Part shown: positions 29,055-37,458 of the stretch, one piece after another
Layout of the letters: each line of letters opens with the position of its first letter
Position numbering within the stretch: position 1 is the first letter of the stretch
Origin: an uncultured Bacilli bacterium
GTDB taxonomy: Bacteria > Bacillota_I > Bacilli_A > RFN20 > CAG-631
NCBI GenBank assembly: GCA_934201705.1
Contig: CAKPXF010000002.1
Location: 62,001-126,000 of the forward strand
Direction of reading: 5' to 3'
Length of the DNA: 64,000 bases
Made by a program: the position numbers and the translations under genes
The notes under the pieces: generated by a model
What the model saw: only the letters and a program-made list of their open reading frames with translations
What the model was told of the DNA's origin: nothing
Database searches by the model: none

Positions 29055-29507
29055 ATGACAATTCAAATACTTGAAGTAAAAAATGAAGATATTAATGATA
29101 TTTTAATAATTGAAAATGAATTGTACCATAAGCCATGGAAGGCAAAAGATTATTTATATGAATTAAATGATAATCCCTTTGCTTTTTATTTAAAAATGAT
29201 TATAAAAGAAACTAGTGAGGTAATAGGATTTATTGGCTTTTGGATAAAATTTGAACAAGCAGAGATTACAAAGGTTTCAATAACAAAAAAATATCAAGGT
29301 CATAAGCTTTCTAAGCTTTTAATGCAAGATGCAGAAAAAAGAATTGTTTTAGCCGGCTGCAATAATATAACACTTGAAGTTAGAGTTTCCAATGAAAGAG
29401 CAATAAATCTTTATAAATCATGTGGATTTAGAATTGTTACAACTAGAAAAAAGTATTATGAAAATGGCGAAGATGCTTATTTAATGTTAAAGGATTTATA
29501 TGAATAA
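29055..29507 (+). CDS. rimI: RimI-like GNAT N-acetyltransferase
   Basis: 150-residue GNAT enzyme. The acetyl-CoA site region ITKVSITKKYQGHKLSKLLMQDAE replaces the usual QRRGIG core with KYQGHKLSK, then LEVRVSNERAINLYKSCGFR and the end RKKYYENGEDAYLM match RimI, which acetylates ribosomal protein S18 N-termini. It starts 1 base after tsaB. The placement between tsaB and tsaD is common and supports the assignment. Confidence 0.92.
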   Translation: MTIQILEVKNEDINDILIIENELYHKPWKAKDYLYELNDNPFAFYLKMIIKETSEVIGFIGFWIKFEQAEITKVSITKKYQGHKLSKLLMQDAEKRIVLAGCNNITLEVRVSNERAINLYKSCGFRIVTTRKKYYENGEDAYLMLKDLYE

Positions 29508-29521
29508 AAGGTGGTAATTAT

Positions 29522-30538
29522 ATGATAATATTAGCGATTGAAAGTTCTTGTGATGATACTTGTGTAGCTATTTTAAAGGATAAGGAAATACTTAGTAATG
29601 TTGTTTCGTCTCAAGTTGAATTTCATAATAAATATGGTGGTGTTATGCCAGAACTTGCTTCACGTTTACATGTTGAAAAAATAACTTATGTTATAAATGA
29701 AGCTATAATTAAGGCAAATATAAATATCAATGATGTTGATTATATTGCCTTCACTGTTGGACCAGGACTTGTTGGTTCTTTACATGTAGGAATGCAAGCT
29801 GCAAAAACACTTGCTTTATATTTAAATAAGCCACTAGTTCCAATTCATCATTTAGCTGGCCATATTTATGCAAATAGATTTAATAAGGATTTTAAGTTTC
29901 CTTTACTTGCTTTAGTTGTAAGTGGTGGTAATACAGAACTTGTGTATATGGAAGATGAATTAAAATTTAAAATAATTGGTCAAACACTTGATGATGCAGT
30001 AGGGGAAGCGTATGATAAGGTTTCAAGGCTTTTAAATTTAGGATATCCAGGTGGCCCAATTATTGATAAAATGGCAAATGTAGGAAACTGTATCTATAAA
30101 CTTCCACTTCCTAAAAATGATAATACTCTTGATTTTTCTTATTCTGGTTTAAAATCTGCTGTAATTAATTTATGCCATAATATGGATCAAAAGAATGTTG
30201 CATATAAGAAAGAGGATATTGCTGCTTCATTTCAAGAGGTAGCAACAGAAATATTAATTAGGAAGGTCAAAATTGCTTTAAAAATGTATCCAGAAATTAA
30301 AACATTTGTTGCAGCTGGTGGTTCATCAGCTAATAGTAGCTTAAGAAATAAATTAACAGAGCTATTAAGTAAAAAGCATCCAAATGTGGATTTAATTTTG
30401 CCACGTCTTTCATTATGTGGTGATAATGCTGCAATGATTGGAATGTGTGCTTATTATAAGATTATTTCTAATACTTATAATAATGACTTAAATATTTCGG
30501 CTATGCCACAATATGAACTTGAAGATTTTTCAAATTAA
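29522..30538 (+). CDS. tsaD: t6A transferase TsaD
   Basis: Catalytic subunit that transfers the threonylcarbamoyl group to A37 of tRNA. 338 residues is standard. N-terminal AIESSCDDTCVAIL, PELASRLHVE, the metal-binding histidines in HHLAGHIYANRF, VSGGNTELVYM, DDAVGEAYDKVSRLL and AAGGSSANSSLR are all conserved. AAAGGTGG lies before the ATG. Last gene of its operon; a weak hairpin follows. Confidence 0.98.
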   Translation: MIILAIESSCDDTCVAILKDKEILSNVVSSQVEFHNKYGGVMPELASRLHVEKITYVINEAIIKANININDVDYIAFTVGPGLVGSLHVGMQAAKTLALYLNKPLVPIHHLAGHIYANRFNKDFKFPLLALVVSGGNTELVYMEDELKFKIIGQTLDDAVGEAYDKVSRLLNLGYPGGPIIDKMANVGNCIYKLPLPKNDNTLDFSYSGLKSAVINLCHNMDQKNVAYKKEDIAASFQEVATEILIRKVKIALKMYPEIKTFVAAGGSSANSSLRNKLTELLSKKHPNVDLILPRLSLCGDNAAMIGMCAYYKIISNTYNNDLNISAMPQYELEDFSN

Positions 30539-30540
30539 AA

Positions 30541-30560
30541 AGTAGCCTTAGCTACCTTAA
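30541..30560. terminator. Weak hairpin between tsaD and the convergent kinase gene
   Basis: GTAGC (30542-30546) and GCTAC (30551-30555) form a 5-bp stem with a 4-base loop, flanked by A and T stretches. Positioned between convergent genes, but short. Confidence 0.45.
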
Positions 30561-30563
30561 AAG

Positions 30564-31643
30564 TTATTTAATTAATTCTTTGATAACATCGTTCATAGTA
30601 ACGATGTTTTTTTCTATTTCACTTGCGAGCTTGATTTGATTTTTTGCCCTAATTAAATTGTGATTTTTGTATTCTGTTTTATAGTAAGAATCACCATTTA
30701 AGTAATCATCTAAAAACCTAATTGCTTGTTCTAGTGTTATTAAATTTGCACTAAAAGCTAAATTATCTATTTCATCTTTAGTTAAAATGCTTTTAAGATT
30801 CAATAAAAATCCTTCGCTATAGGCTTTAAAATTATCTAAAGAAAAGCAAACTTTATTTAAATCTATTTCATCTTCCTTACTAGTATTACAAATAAATCTT
30901 ATTGCATCTCCAAAATCAAATAATATAGAACCTGGCATTATTGTATCTAAATCAATTACACAAAGAGGTTTGTTTGTTTTTTTATCAAATAAAACATTAT
31001 TTAGTTTTGTATCATTATGAGTAACTCTTAACAAAACTTTTTTATTTTCAAGTAATAAATTAATTCTATTATAATAATTTTCTTTACTTTTTAAATAATT
31101 TATTTCATCAACACAATCCTTAACTCTATTAAATTTATCATTTTTAATACTATTTATAAGATTTTCATATCTTTTTTGTGTGTTATGAAAATTTTGAATT
31201 ACAATATAAAGTTTAGAAGCATCAAAATCATTTAAATCGCTATAAAATTGACTAAAGGCACTTGATACTTCTTTATATATATTTAATGAGGCATTATTTT
31301 CATAAGCAATAGTATTGTCAATATAGATATACATTCTATAATATTTATCATTTATTTTATCATAATAAAATAATTCATTATCAGTTGTTTTAATAATTGT
31401 TAATGTTTCTCTTAAGCAATTACCATTTCTTTTAGCTATTTTTTCCTTTAAATGATTTGTCACTAAAAAAATGTTGTTCATTAACATATTTATATTATTA
31501 AAAACATTTTTATTAATTTCTTGTAATAAATACGAATTATTTTTACATATTATTACATAAGTTCCATTGATATGTCCGTTACCAAACGGCTTTATTTTTA
31601 TTATTTTATCTTGAATATCAAATTTATTTACAATGTTTTCCAT
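30564..31643 (-). CDS. NahK-like phosphotransferase (N-acetylhexosamine 1-kinase-like)
   Basis: A 359-residue aminoglycoside-phosphotransferase-fold kinase. The catalytic loop is THNDTKLNNVLFD and the metal-binding motif VIDLDTIMPGSILFDFGDAIR. This combination, with the N-terminal GNGHINGTYVI, resembles N-acetylhexosamine 1-kinase (NahK), which phosphorylates GlcNAc and GalNAc released from lacto-N-biose and galacto-N-biose. Substrate cannot be proved from sequence; homoserine or aminoglycoside kinases share the fold. It stands alone between two plus-strand operons. Its presence would fit a host-glycan diet (inference). Confidence 0.7.
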   Translation of the reverse strand: MENIVNKFDIQDKIIKIKPFGNGHINGTYVIICKNNSYLLQEINKNVFNNINMLMNNIFLVTNHLKEKIAKRNGNCLRETLTIIKTTDNELFYYDKINDKYYRMYIYIDNTIAYENNASLNIYKEVSSAFSQFYSDLNDFDASKLYIVIQNFHNTQKRYENLINSIKNDKFNRVKDCVDEINYLKSKENYYNRINLLLENKKVLLRVTHNDTKLNNVLFDKKTNKPLCVIDLDTIMPGSILFDFGDAIRFICNTSKEDEIDLNKVCFSLDNFKAYSEGFLLNLKSILTKDEIDNLAFSANLITLEQAIRFLDDYLNGDSYYKTEYKNHNLIRAKNQIKLASEIEKNIVTMNDVIKELIK

Positions 31644-31756
31644 AAAATCACCATAATTATTATATAAAAAAGCAAAAAAAAAATAAACAATATCTTTTAA
31701 TTCGACAAAATACGCATAATCATGTGTCTATAATAATTATGGAGGATAGATATTTT

Positions 31757-33931
31757 ATGAAAAAGGCAAAAAAAATTTTATTAATAATGATTTTTATAAT
31801 ATTAAATTTTTCTTTATTAAATATTTATAAAGTAAGAAATTTAAAGGTAAGTGCAACCAATGACATAGTAGAAACAAATACAATTAAAATATCATCTGGC
31901 AGAACTTTTTCCTTGCTTTTATCAAAAGATGGCGTCGTATATGCTTGGGGATTAATAGGTGAAAGCAATAATCCATCATATTGTAAAAAGTTTGTTAATC
32001 CTACAAATATAAGTAAAGACATCGAACTTGCAAATGATGATTGCTTTATAGATATTTTTTCTGGCGAACAGCATTGCTTTTTGTTAAGCAATTCAGGAAG
32101 AGTTTTTTGTATGGGAAGTGGCGAAAAAAAGCAATTTGGCTATAGTGATTTCTATTTTAAGACAACCCCAACTGAAATAACATCAATGTTTTCTTTACAA
32201 AATGATGATAAAATTACTTATATATCTTGTGGTGATGATTTTAATATAGCTTTAACTGCTAAGCATAAAGTATTATCATTTGGAAAAAACGAAAATGGGC
32301 AATTAGGAATAAATACTAATACTATTGATCAAACAGTTTATGATATAACTAATAATTTTAATTTAGATAATAATGATTATATTATTAATGTTAAAAGCGG
32401 AGCTTCTCATTCATTGGCTTATAGTAAAAATGGAAATATTTACTCATGGGGAGATAATAGCTTTGGACAATTAGGCTTTAAGGATAAAGACTTTAAGCAA
32501 ACGCCAACATTAATTGAACAAATTAAAGATAATGTAATTGATATATCTTGTGGTAGGTATACATCATATGTTTTAACTAATCAAGCAAATTTATATGGCT
32601 TTGGTTCTAATGCTTATGGTCAATTAGCAAATCATGAAACAATAATTACTTCATCTTATAAGGATTATCCTTATATTATGAACGGGAATTTTGACTTTGA
32701 AACTAATGAATTTATTATTGATATTGAAGCAAATTATTATTATGGTTTTATTAAAACTAGCTTAAACAATTATTATTCTTTTGGTGAAAATAGTTCTGGT
32801 CAGTTAGGAAATAGTACAACATTAACAACAAGCTATCCACAAAAATTTAATTATTTAACTTCCTTGCCAGCTGGTGATGAAATTAATAGTATTGCTTGTG
32901 GCAAGGACCATTGTATAGCAAGTAGTAAAAACGGCCATATTTTGGCTTGGGGTAGTAATCTTCAAGGGCAATTATCTGAGGATTATACAGTCACACAAGC
33001 CTATATTAAAGCCCTTGACATTACTAAGAATTTTCCACCAATTATTGTTATTTCAATGTCAGCTAGTAGTGTAAAATATAAAGATTATAAATTTGATGTT
33101 AATGCTTATTATTTAGATAATGAGCAAATTGATGAAATGTATTATTATGTTAATGAAACTACTACATATCCTAAAAGTAATTGGATACAATTTGGTAAAG
33201 AAATAAGCGTTAATGAGGGTGAGGGTAAAAAATATATTCATATAAAAATAGTTTCTAAAAAAGAAACGTATTATTATACATCAAATCCTATTATTTTAGA
33301 TCATGTTGCACCAAAAATTGAAATGTTTACCAAAGATTTCAAGCCTTTTAGTGAGAAATATGCTAATGGCCCTATAGCTTTAAATGTAATAGATGATAAT
33401 GAAGAAATTGAAATAATATATACATTGAATGGAAAAAAATATAAAGAGAGTAATAAGTCAATTAACTTATATCAAGATGGTAACTATTCTATATACGCTA
33501 AGGATGGTGCCAGCAATTTTTCAGTAGCAATTGAGTTTACAATCGATACAATTCTCCCAACAATAACTAAAATCGATAATAAATCATTTGCTGGCACATC
33601 TTATAGTACTAGAGAAGGTAATATAACAATTGAAGGAAGCGAGGCACTGGCGTGTTATAATCTAGGCTATAAAGGCGTTAAAGAAAGTCAATATCAAGCA
33701 TTAAATGATAATGAAACGACTTTCAATATAAAACTAAAAAAAGGTGTCAATACATTGACAATATACGATCTTGCTGGAAATGAATCAAAAACATATGAAA
33801 TCATTTACTCTCCAAGATTCTTTCAAGACACTCAATTGCTACTGTTTGTATTTTCATCATTAGTTGCATTGTTTATAGGAATAATAATAATTGTTTATGC
33901 AATTAAACATAAGAAAAATCTTGTTAAATAA
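31757..33931 (+). CDS. RCC1-repeat surface protein with C-terminal membrane anchor
   Basis: About 724 residues. A signal-anchor-like N-terminus is followed (about 40-400) by RCC1/ATS1-type repeats with the recurring pattern VYAWG-like, FGxNxxGQLG, SCGxxx, for example FGKNENGQLGI, SWGDNSFGQLGF, GFGSNAYGQLAN, SFGENSSGQLGN and AWGSNLQGQLS, which should make a seven-bladed beta-propeller. Then come two Ig-like domains (about 435-680) and a C-terminal hydrophobic helix followed by KHKKNLVK. A surface protein-binding role is inferred. GGAGG (31741-31745) supports the ATG at 31757; an upstream GTG (31724) and ATG (31739) lack a site. A promoter and T-box for trpS follow. Confidence 0.8.
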   Translation: MKKAKKILLIMIFIILNFSLLNIYKVRNLKVSATNDIVETNTIKISSGRTFSLLLSKDGVVYAWGLIGESNNPSYCKKFVNPTNISKDIELANDDCFIDIFSGEQHCFLLSNSGRVFCMGSGEKKQFGYSDFYFKTTPTEITSMFSLQNDDKITYISCGDDFNIALTAKHKVLSFGKNENGQLGINTNTIDQTVYDITNNFNLDNNDYIINVKSGASHSLAYSKNGNIYSWGDNSFGQLGFKDKDFKQTPTLIEQIKDNVIDISCGRYTSYVLTNQANLYGFGSNAYGQLANHETIITSSYKDYPYIMNGNFDFETNEFIIDIEANYYYGFIKTSLNNYYSFGENSSGQLGNSTTLTTSYPQKFNYLTSLPAGDEINSIACGKDHCIASSKNGHILAWGSNLQGQLSEDYTVTQAYIKALDITKNFPPIIVISMSASSVKYKDYKFDVNAYYLDNEQIDEMYYYVNETTTYPKSNWIQFGKEISVNEGEGKKYIHIKIVSKKETYYYTSNPIILDHVAPKIEMFTKDFKPFSEKYANGPIALNVIDDNEEIEIIYTLNGKKYKESNKSINLYQDGNYSIYAKDGASNFSVAIEFTIDTILPTITKIDNKSFAGTSYSTREGNITIEGSEALACYNLGYKGVKESQYQALNDNETTFNIKLKKGVNTLTIYDLAGNESKTYEIIYSPRFFQDTQLLLFVFSSLVALFIGIIIIVYAIKHKKNLVK

Positions 33932-33933
33932 TA

Positions 33934-33962
33934 TAGACAAAAAAAAGTAAAAGCATTATAAT
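33934..33962 (+). promoter_or_regulatory. Promoter of the T-box-trpS operon
   Basis: TAGACA (33934-33939), a 17-base spacer, and consensus TATAAT (33957-33962), just upstream of the first T-box stem. Confidence 0.75.
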
Positions 33963-33968
33963 TTAATA

Positions 33969-34197
33969 AACCAATGAGATGGGAAAAAACTATTGATGGC
34001 ATCAAAGAGAGTTTGGTATGGTGAAAGCAAATATGCCTAAATAGATAATATGGGCCATTGAGGGCGAAGCGAAAAAAGTAGCTAAGATGGGTTCTCCCAT
34101 TATAGAGAATAGAGTGCATAGTTATACTATGAACTAAGGTGGTACCACGTAAATTATACGTCCTTAGATAAATTTCTAAAGACGTTTTTATTTTTTA
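33969..34197 (+). promoter_or_regulatory. T-box riboswitch, tryptophan specifier, controlling trpS
   Basis: The conserved T-box core AAGGTGGTACCACG lies at 34136-34149 and pairs as an antiterminator (CTAAGG with CCTTAG). The competing terminator is ACGTCCTTAGA (34158-34168) against TCTAAAGACGT (34175-34185), one mismatch, with a T-run to 34196. Stem I closes with CAATG (33972-33976) and CATTG (34056-34060); GGTGAAAGC is in its apical loop and TGG at 34051-34053 is the likely specifier. Uncharged tRNA-Trp should stabilise the antiterminator and switch trpS on. Confidence 0.93.
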
Positions 34198-34210
34198 AGG
34201 AGAGATGATT

Positions 34211-35206
34211 ATGGAAAATGTAAAAAAAAGAATGCTAAGTGGAATTAAGCCTACTGGGAAATTAACATTAGGTAATTATATTGGAGCAATTAAGCAATTT
34301 ATTTCATATCAAGATGAATATGAAATGTTTGTTTTTATTGCTGATTTACATGCTTTAACTTTACCTATTGATCCAAAGGAATTAAGAGAAAATACCAAAG
34401 ATTTAATTTCAATTTATTTAGCTTGTGGGCTTGATCCAAATAAAGTTGTTTTATTTAAGCAAAGTGATGTTCATGAGCATGCAGAACTAGGCTATATTAT
34501 GGCTTGTAATTCCAATATGGGTGAATTATTCAGAATGACTCAATATAAGGATAAGACTGCTAAAATGGGTAGCAATGAATCAATTCCTACTGGCATTTTT
34601 ATTTATCCTGCTTTAATGGCTGCTGATATTGTTTTATATGATCCTGATTATGTTCCTGTGGGAATTGACCAAAAGCAGCATGTTGAATTAACTCGTGATA
34701 TTGCGATGCGTTTTAATTCACACTATTCAGAAACATTTAAAATTCCTGAACCAGTTGTTCCAAAAAATGGTGCAAAAATCGGTTCACTTTCTAATCCTTT
34801 AAAGAAAATGTCAAAATCAGAATCTGAAAAAGGAACAATTTATTTACTTGAGGATTTAGCAATTATTAGGAAGAAAATTATGTCAGCTGTTACTGATAGT
34901 GATACTAAAGTATACTACGATGAAGTAAATAAGCCTGGAATTTCAAATTTATTAACTATTATGTCAGCTTTAACAAATCGTTCAATTAATGATCTTGAAA
35001 ATGAATTTAAGGATTGTAATTATGGAACATTTAAAAAGGCTGTAGCTGATGTAGTATGTAATGAATTAGAAGCATTACAAAATAAAGTAAAAGAAATTAA
35101 AAATAGTGGAATTATTGATAAGGTATTAGAAGAAGGAGCAGCAAAAGCAAGTATTGTTGCCAAGAAAAAACTTGCAAAGGTATATAGAAAAGTTGGTTTA
35201 AGATAA
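34211..35206 (+). CDS. trpS: Tryptophanyl-tRNA synthetase
   Basis: Class I synthetase that charges tRNA-Trp. It has the HIGH-type motif PTGKLTLGNYIGA, the KMSKSESEKGT loop, and the family segment VPVGIDQKQHVELTRDIA. AAGGAG (34197-34202) lies 8 bases before the ATG at 34211 and only 2 before the ATG at 34205, so the second is preferred. Regulated by the T-box upstream. Its stop overlaps the next start (TAATG). Confidence 0.97.
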   Translation: MENVKKRMLSGIKPTGKLTLGNYIGAIKQFISYQDEYEMFVFIADLHALTLPIDPKELRENTKDLISIYLACGLDPNKVVLFKQSDVHEHAELGYIMACNSNMGELFRMTQYKDKTAKMGSNESIPTGIFIYPALMAADIVLYDPDYVPVGIDQKQHVELTRDIAMRFNSHYSETFKIPEPVVPKNGAKIGSLSNPLKKMSKSESEKGTIYLLEDLAIIRKKIMSAVTDSDTKVYYDEVNKPGISNLLTIMSALTNRSINDLENEFKDCNYGTFKKAVADVVCNELEALQNKVKEIKNSGIIDKVLEEGAAKASIVAKKKLAKVYRKVGLR

Positions 35207-35991
35207 TGGGGTTAAAGGATAAAATAATTGCTTTTGATATTGATGGAACACTTGCTCGAAATAGCTCAATTCCTTCTCTTTATACAATTAATGAAATTAC
35301 ACGCTTAATAAATGAAGGATATCATATTACTTTATCAACTGGAAGAAATATAGTTTCAAGTATTAATATTTATAATTCATGTAACATGAAAGATTTATGC
35401 GTTTTATGTAATGGTGCTATGGTTTATGACCCAATAAATAATAAAAAAATAACTAATGTTACAATACCTTTAAATGTCGTTTACGAGCTAATCGAGAATA
35501 AAGAATTAATAAATTATATTGATGATTTATTAATTGAAATTGATTTTGATACGTATGCATTAACTGGTAATGTTTGGCCAAATGCTAAATATATTGGAAA
35601 CTTTAAAGAAACATTAAAAAATGAGCCAAATGCTATTGTTTTCTTCTTAAAAGATGCTAAATATCAAGAAAATGTTGCCAAAATAATAAATACTAGTAAA
35701 GATTATCATTATAGATATTGGTTTAAGCAAGGAGAATTTTATAATCTTCATTTTTCCAAAAAGGAAGGAATGGAGGAATTATTAAAATACTATAATAAAA
35801 CTAATGAAGACTTAATATTTTTTGGAGATGGCGAAAATGATAAAGAATTGCTAGAATTTGCAGGTATTGGAGTCGCTATGAAAAATGCATCAGATGATGT
35901 AAAAGAGGTTGCTGATCAAGTTAGTGAATTTGATAATGATAATGATGGAGCAATTAAGCATCTTTTGAAAATGCTTGAAAGAGATTTATGA
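35206..35991 (+). CDS. Cof-type HAD hydrolase
   Basis: A 261-residue HAD phosphatase with DIDGTLARNSS (motif I, nucleophile Asp), LSTGRN (motif II), and FFGDGENDKELLEFAGIGVAMKNA (motif IV), with a C2-type cap between. These enzymes dephosphorylate sugar phosphates and related metabolites; the substrate is unknown. Overlaps trpS by one base and the next gene by four (ATGA), so it belongs to the trpS transcript. Confidence 0.9.
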   Translation: MGLKDKIIAFDIDGTLARNSSIPSLYTINEITRLINEGYHITLSTGRNIVSSINIYNSCNMKDLCVLCNGAMVYDPINNKKITNVTIPLNVVYELIENKELINYIDDLLIEIDFDTYALTGNVWPNAKYIGNFKETLKNEPNAIVFFLKDAKYQENVAKIINTSKDYHYRYWFKQGEFYNLHFSKKEGMEELLKYYNKTNEDLIFFGDGENDKELLEFAGIGVAMKNASDDVKEVADQVSEFDNDNDGAIKHLLKMLERDL

Positions 35992-36833
35992 AAATACTTT
36001 TATTATATTTTAGCGGTTCATATAATACGTTATATCTAACGACTTTATTGAAAAATAGCTTTTTAAAAAAAAATCATTCTGTTGATACTTTATTTTTAAA
36101 TGATAAAAGTAAAATTAATAATTTGAATTCTTATGATTTAGTAGGAATTGGTTATCCTATTTACTTTAATAATACTCCAAAATTTTTCTTAGAGAATATA
36201 GAAAGATTGAATATAAAAAACAAAAAAATTTTTATTTATAAAAATGGTGGGAATTATAAAATAAAAGACGCTAATTATTCATCATACCAGTTAATAAATA
36301 AAATAAGTAAAAATAATGAATTTTTAAATGAATATCATTTTATTATGCCTTTTAATATTAATACAAAGCTTACTGATGAAAACTGCAAAACACTAATAGA
36401 TTATAACTTAAAATACATAGATTACATTACAAGCAATATTTTATTAAAAGGAAATAACATATTTACATTTAAGGGAAAATGCAATTCCTTTTTTGGAAAA
36501 GTAAAATATAATTATTATTTATTATTTTCAAGAAATATAAAAATAAATAAGGACATTTGTATTAAATGTAGGAAATGCTGCTTTAATTGTCCAATGGAAA
36601 ATATAAAATATGATAAAGTTAAAAAGAAAAATTATACCATTAATAAATGTGTCTTGTGCTTAAGATGCTTAAATAATTGCAAGGTAAAAGCATTAAAAAA
36701 AGGTATAGCAAATACAATCGCTATTAATGAAAGGTACAATTATTTTAATATTAATAATTTGAATTCTAATAAAACAATAAGTTTATTTAATGATTATTAT
36801 AAAAGAATTGATAGCCTTATAAGCAATCATTAG
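35988..36833 (+). CDS. EFR1-type flavodoxin/ferredoxin fusion protein
   Basis: 281 residues. The N-terminal half has a flavodoxin-like fold (LLLYFSGSYNTLYLTTLL; IGYPIYFNNTPKFFLE). The C-terminal part carries two 4Fe-4S motifs: cysteines 191, 194, 197/198 and 201 and cysteines 221, 224, 227 and 231. This is the EFR1-family architecture, an uncharacterised electron carrier common in anaerobes. Its end overlaps the convergent gene by 17 bases, so no terminator fits between them. Confidence 0.85.
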   Translation: MKILLLYFSGSYNTLYLTTLLKNSFLKKNHSVDTLFLNDKSKINNLNSYDLVGIGYPIYFNNTPKFFLENIERLNIKNKKIFIYKNGGNYKIKDANYSSYQLINKISKNNEFLNEYHFIMPFNINTKLTDENCKTLIDYNLKYIDYITSNILLKGNNIFTFKGKCNSFFGKVKYNYYLLFSRNIKINKDICIKCRKCCFNCPMENIKYDKVKKKNYTINKCVLCLRCLNNCKVKALKKGIANTIAINERYNYFNINNLNSNKTISLFNDYYKRIDSLISNH

Positions 36834-37359
36834 TGGCATGGATTTGAGCTAGTAATATTGCTGCATTTGCGGCAATTGCTCCAACTATATCATCTAAAAA
36901 GCAATGACAATGCTCTTTATTATTTTGTAGTTGAAATATTTTACCGGGTTTATTAACATCTAAATTTCCAAAATTAGTTTTGCCAATTGCCCCATAATCT
37001 CCACAAATTGACAAAGCAATACTTTCATCAATTCCAAATAAGCCAATATCAGAAAGTAAAATAGAATTAAGAGGTTCATCAAAAATATGCTTTTCCGCAC
37101 ATACATCAACATTTATTGCAAATAAAATTGCATGAAATGTTTCTCTCTTTTTTAAAATTCTTAATATTGCATCATTGCATTCTTCAATTGTTAAATTGCT
37201 TATATATTTGCATTGTGAATAATAAGCTAGAATTGCTAAATCATTAATAGATACATCTCTTTCTTTAAGCATTTCGATATTTATCAGTTGCATTTGCTCT
37301 TCACTATAATAATTATTTTTACTACATTTAAAGCTTTCAAGGCATTTAAGTTGTTTCAT
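36817..37359 (-). CDS. PgpA/YutG-like phosphatase family protein
   Basis: About 180 residues. The C-terminal half carries the YutG/PgpA pattern: RETFHAILFAINVD, FGIDESIALSICGDYGAIGKTNFGNLD and CHCFLDDIVGAIAANAA. The family includes phosphatidylglycerophosphatase A, but YutG-type members lack its membrane segments and are soluble with unknown substrate. The ATG at 37359 has AGGTGA 10 bases upstream; the in-frame ATG at 37398 has no ribosome site and lies in a hairpin. Confidence 0.75.
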   Translation of the reverse strand: MKQLKCLESFKCSKNNYYSEEQMQLINIEMLKERDVSINDLAILAYYSQCKYISNLTIEECNDAILRILKKRETFHAILFAINVDVCAEKHIFDEPLNSILLSDIGLFGIDESIALSICGDYGAIGKTNFGNLDVNKPGKIFQLQNNKEHCHCFLDDIVGAIAANAAILLAQIHATNDCL

Positions 37360-37392
37360 AGTATAAATTTCACCTAAATAATTATATGAAAT

Positions 37393-37420
37393 AATCATCT
37401 TTTAGATGATTTTTATTTTA
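37393..37420 (+). terminator. Possible terminator before gpmI
   Basis: AATCATC (37393-37399) and GATGATT (37405-37411) form a 7-bp stem with a 5-base loop and a T-rich tail. It could stop plus-strand read-through from the trpS operon. Confidence 0.45.
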
Positions 37421-37458
37421 AGTTGTTCTATAATAATATTGGTTTGGAGGTAATTATT

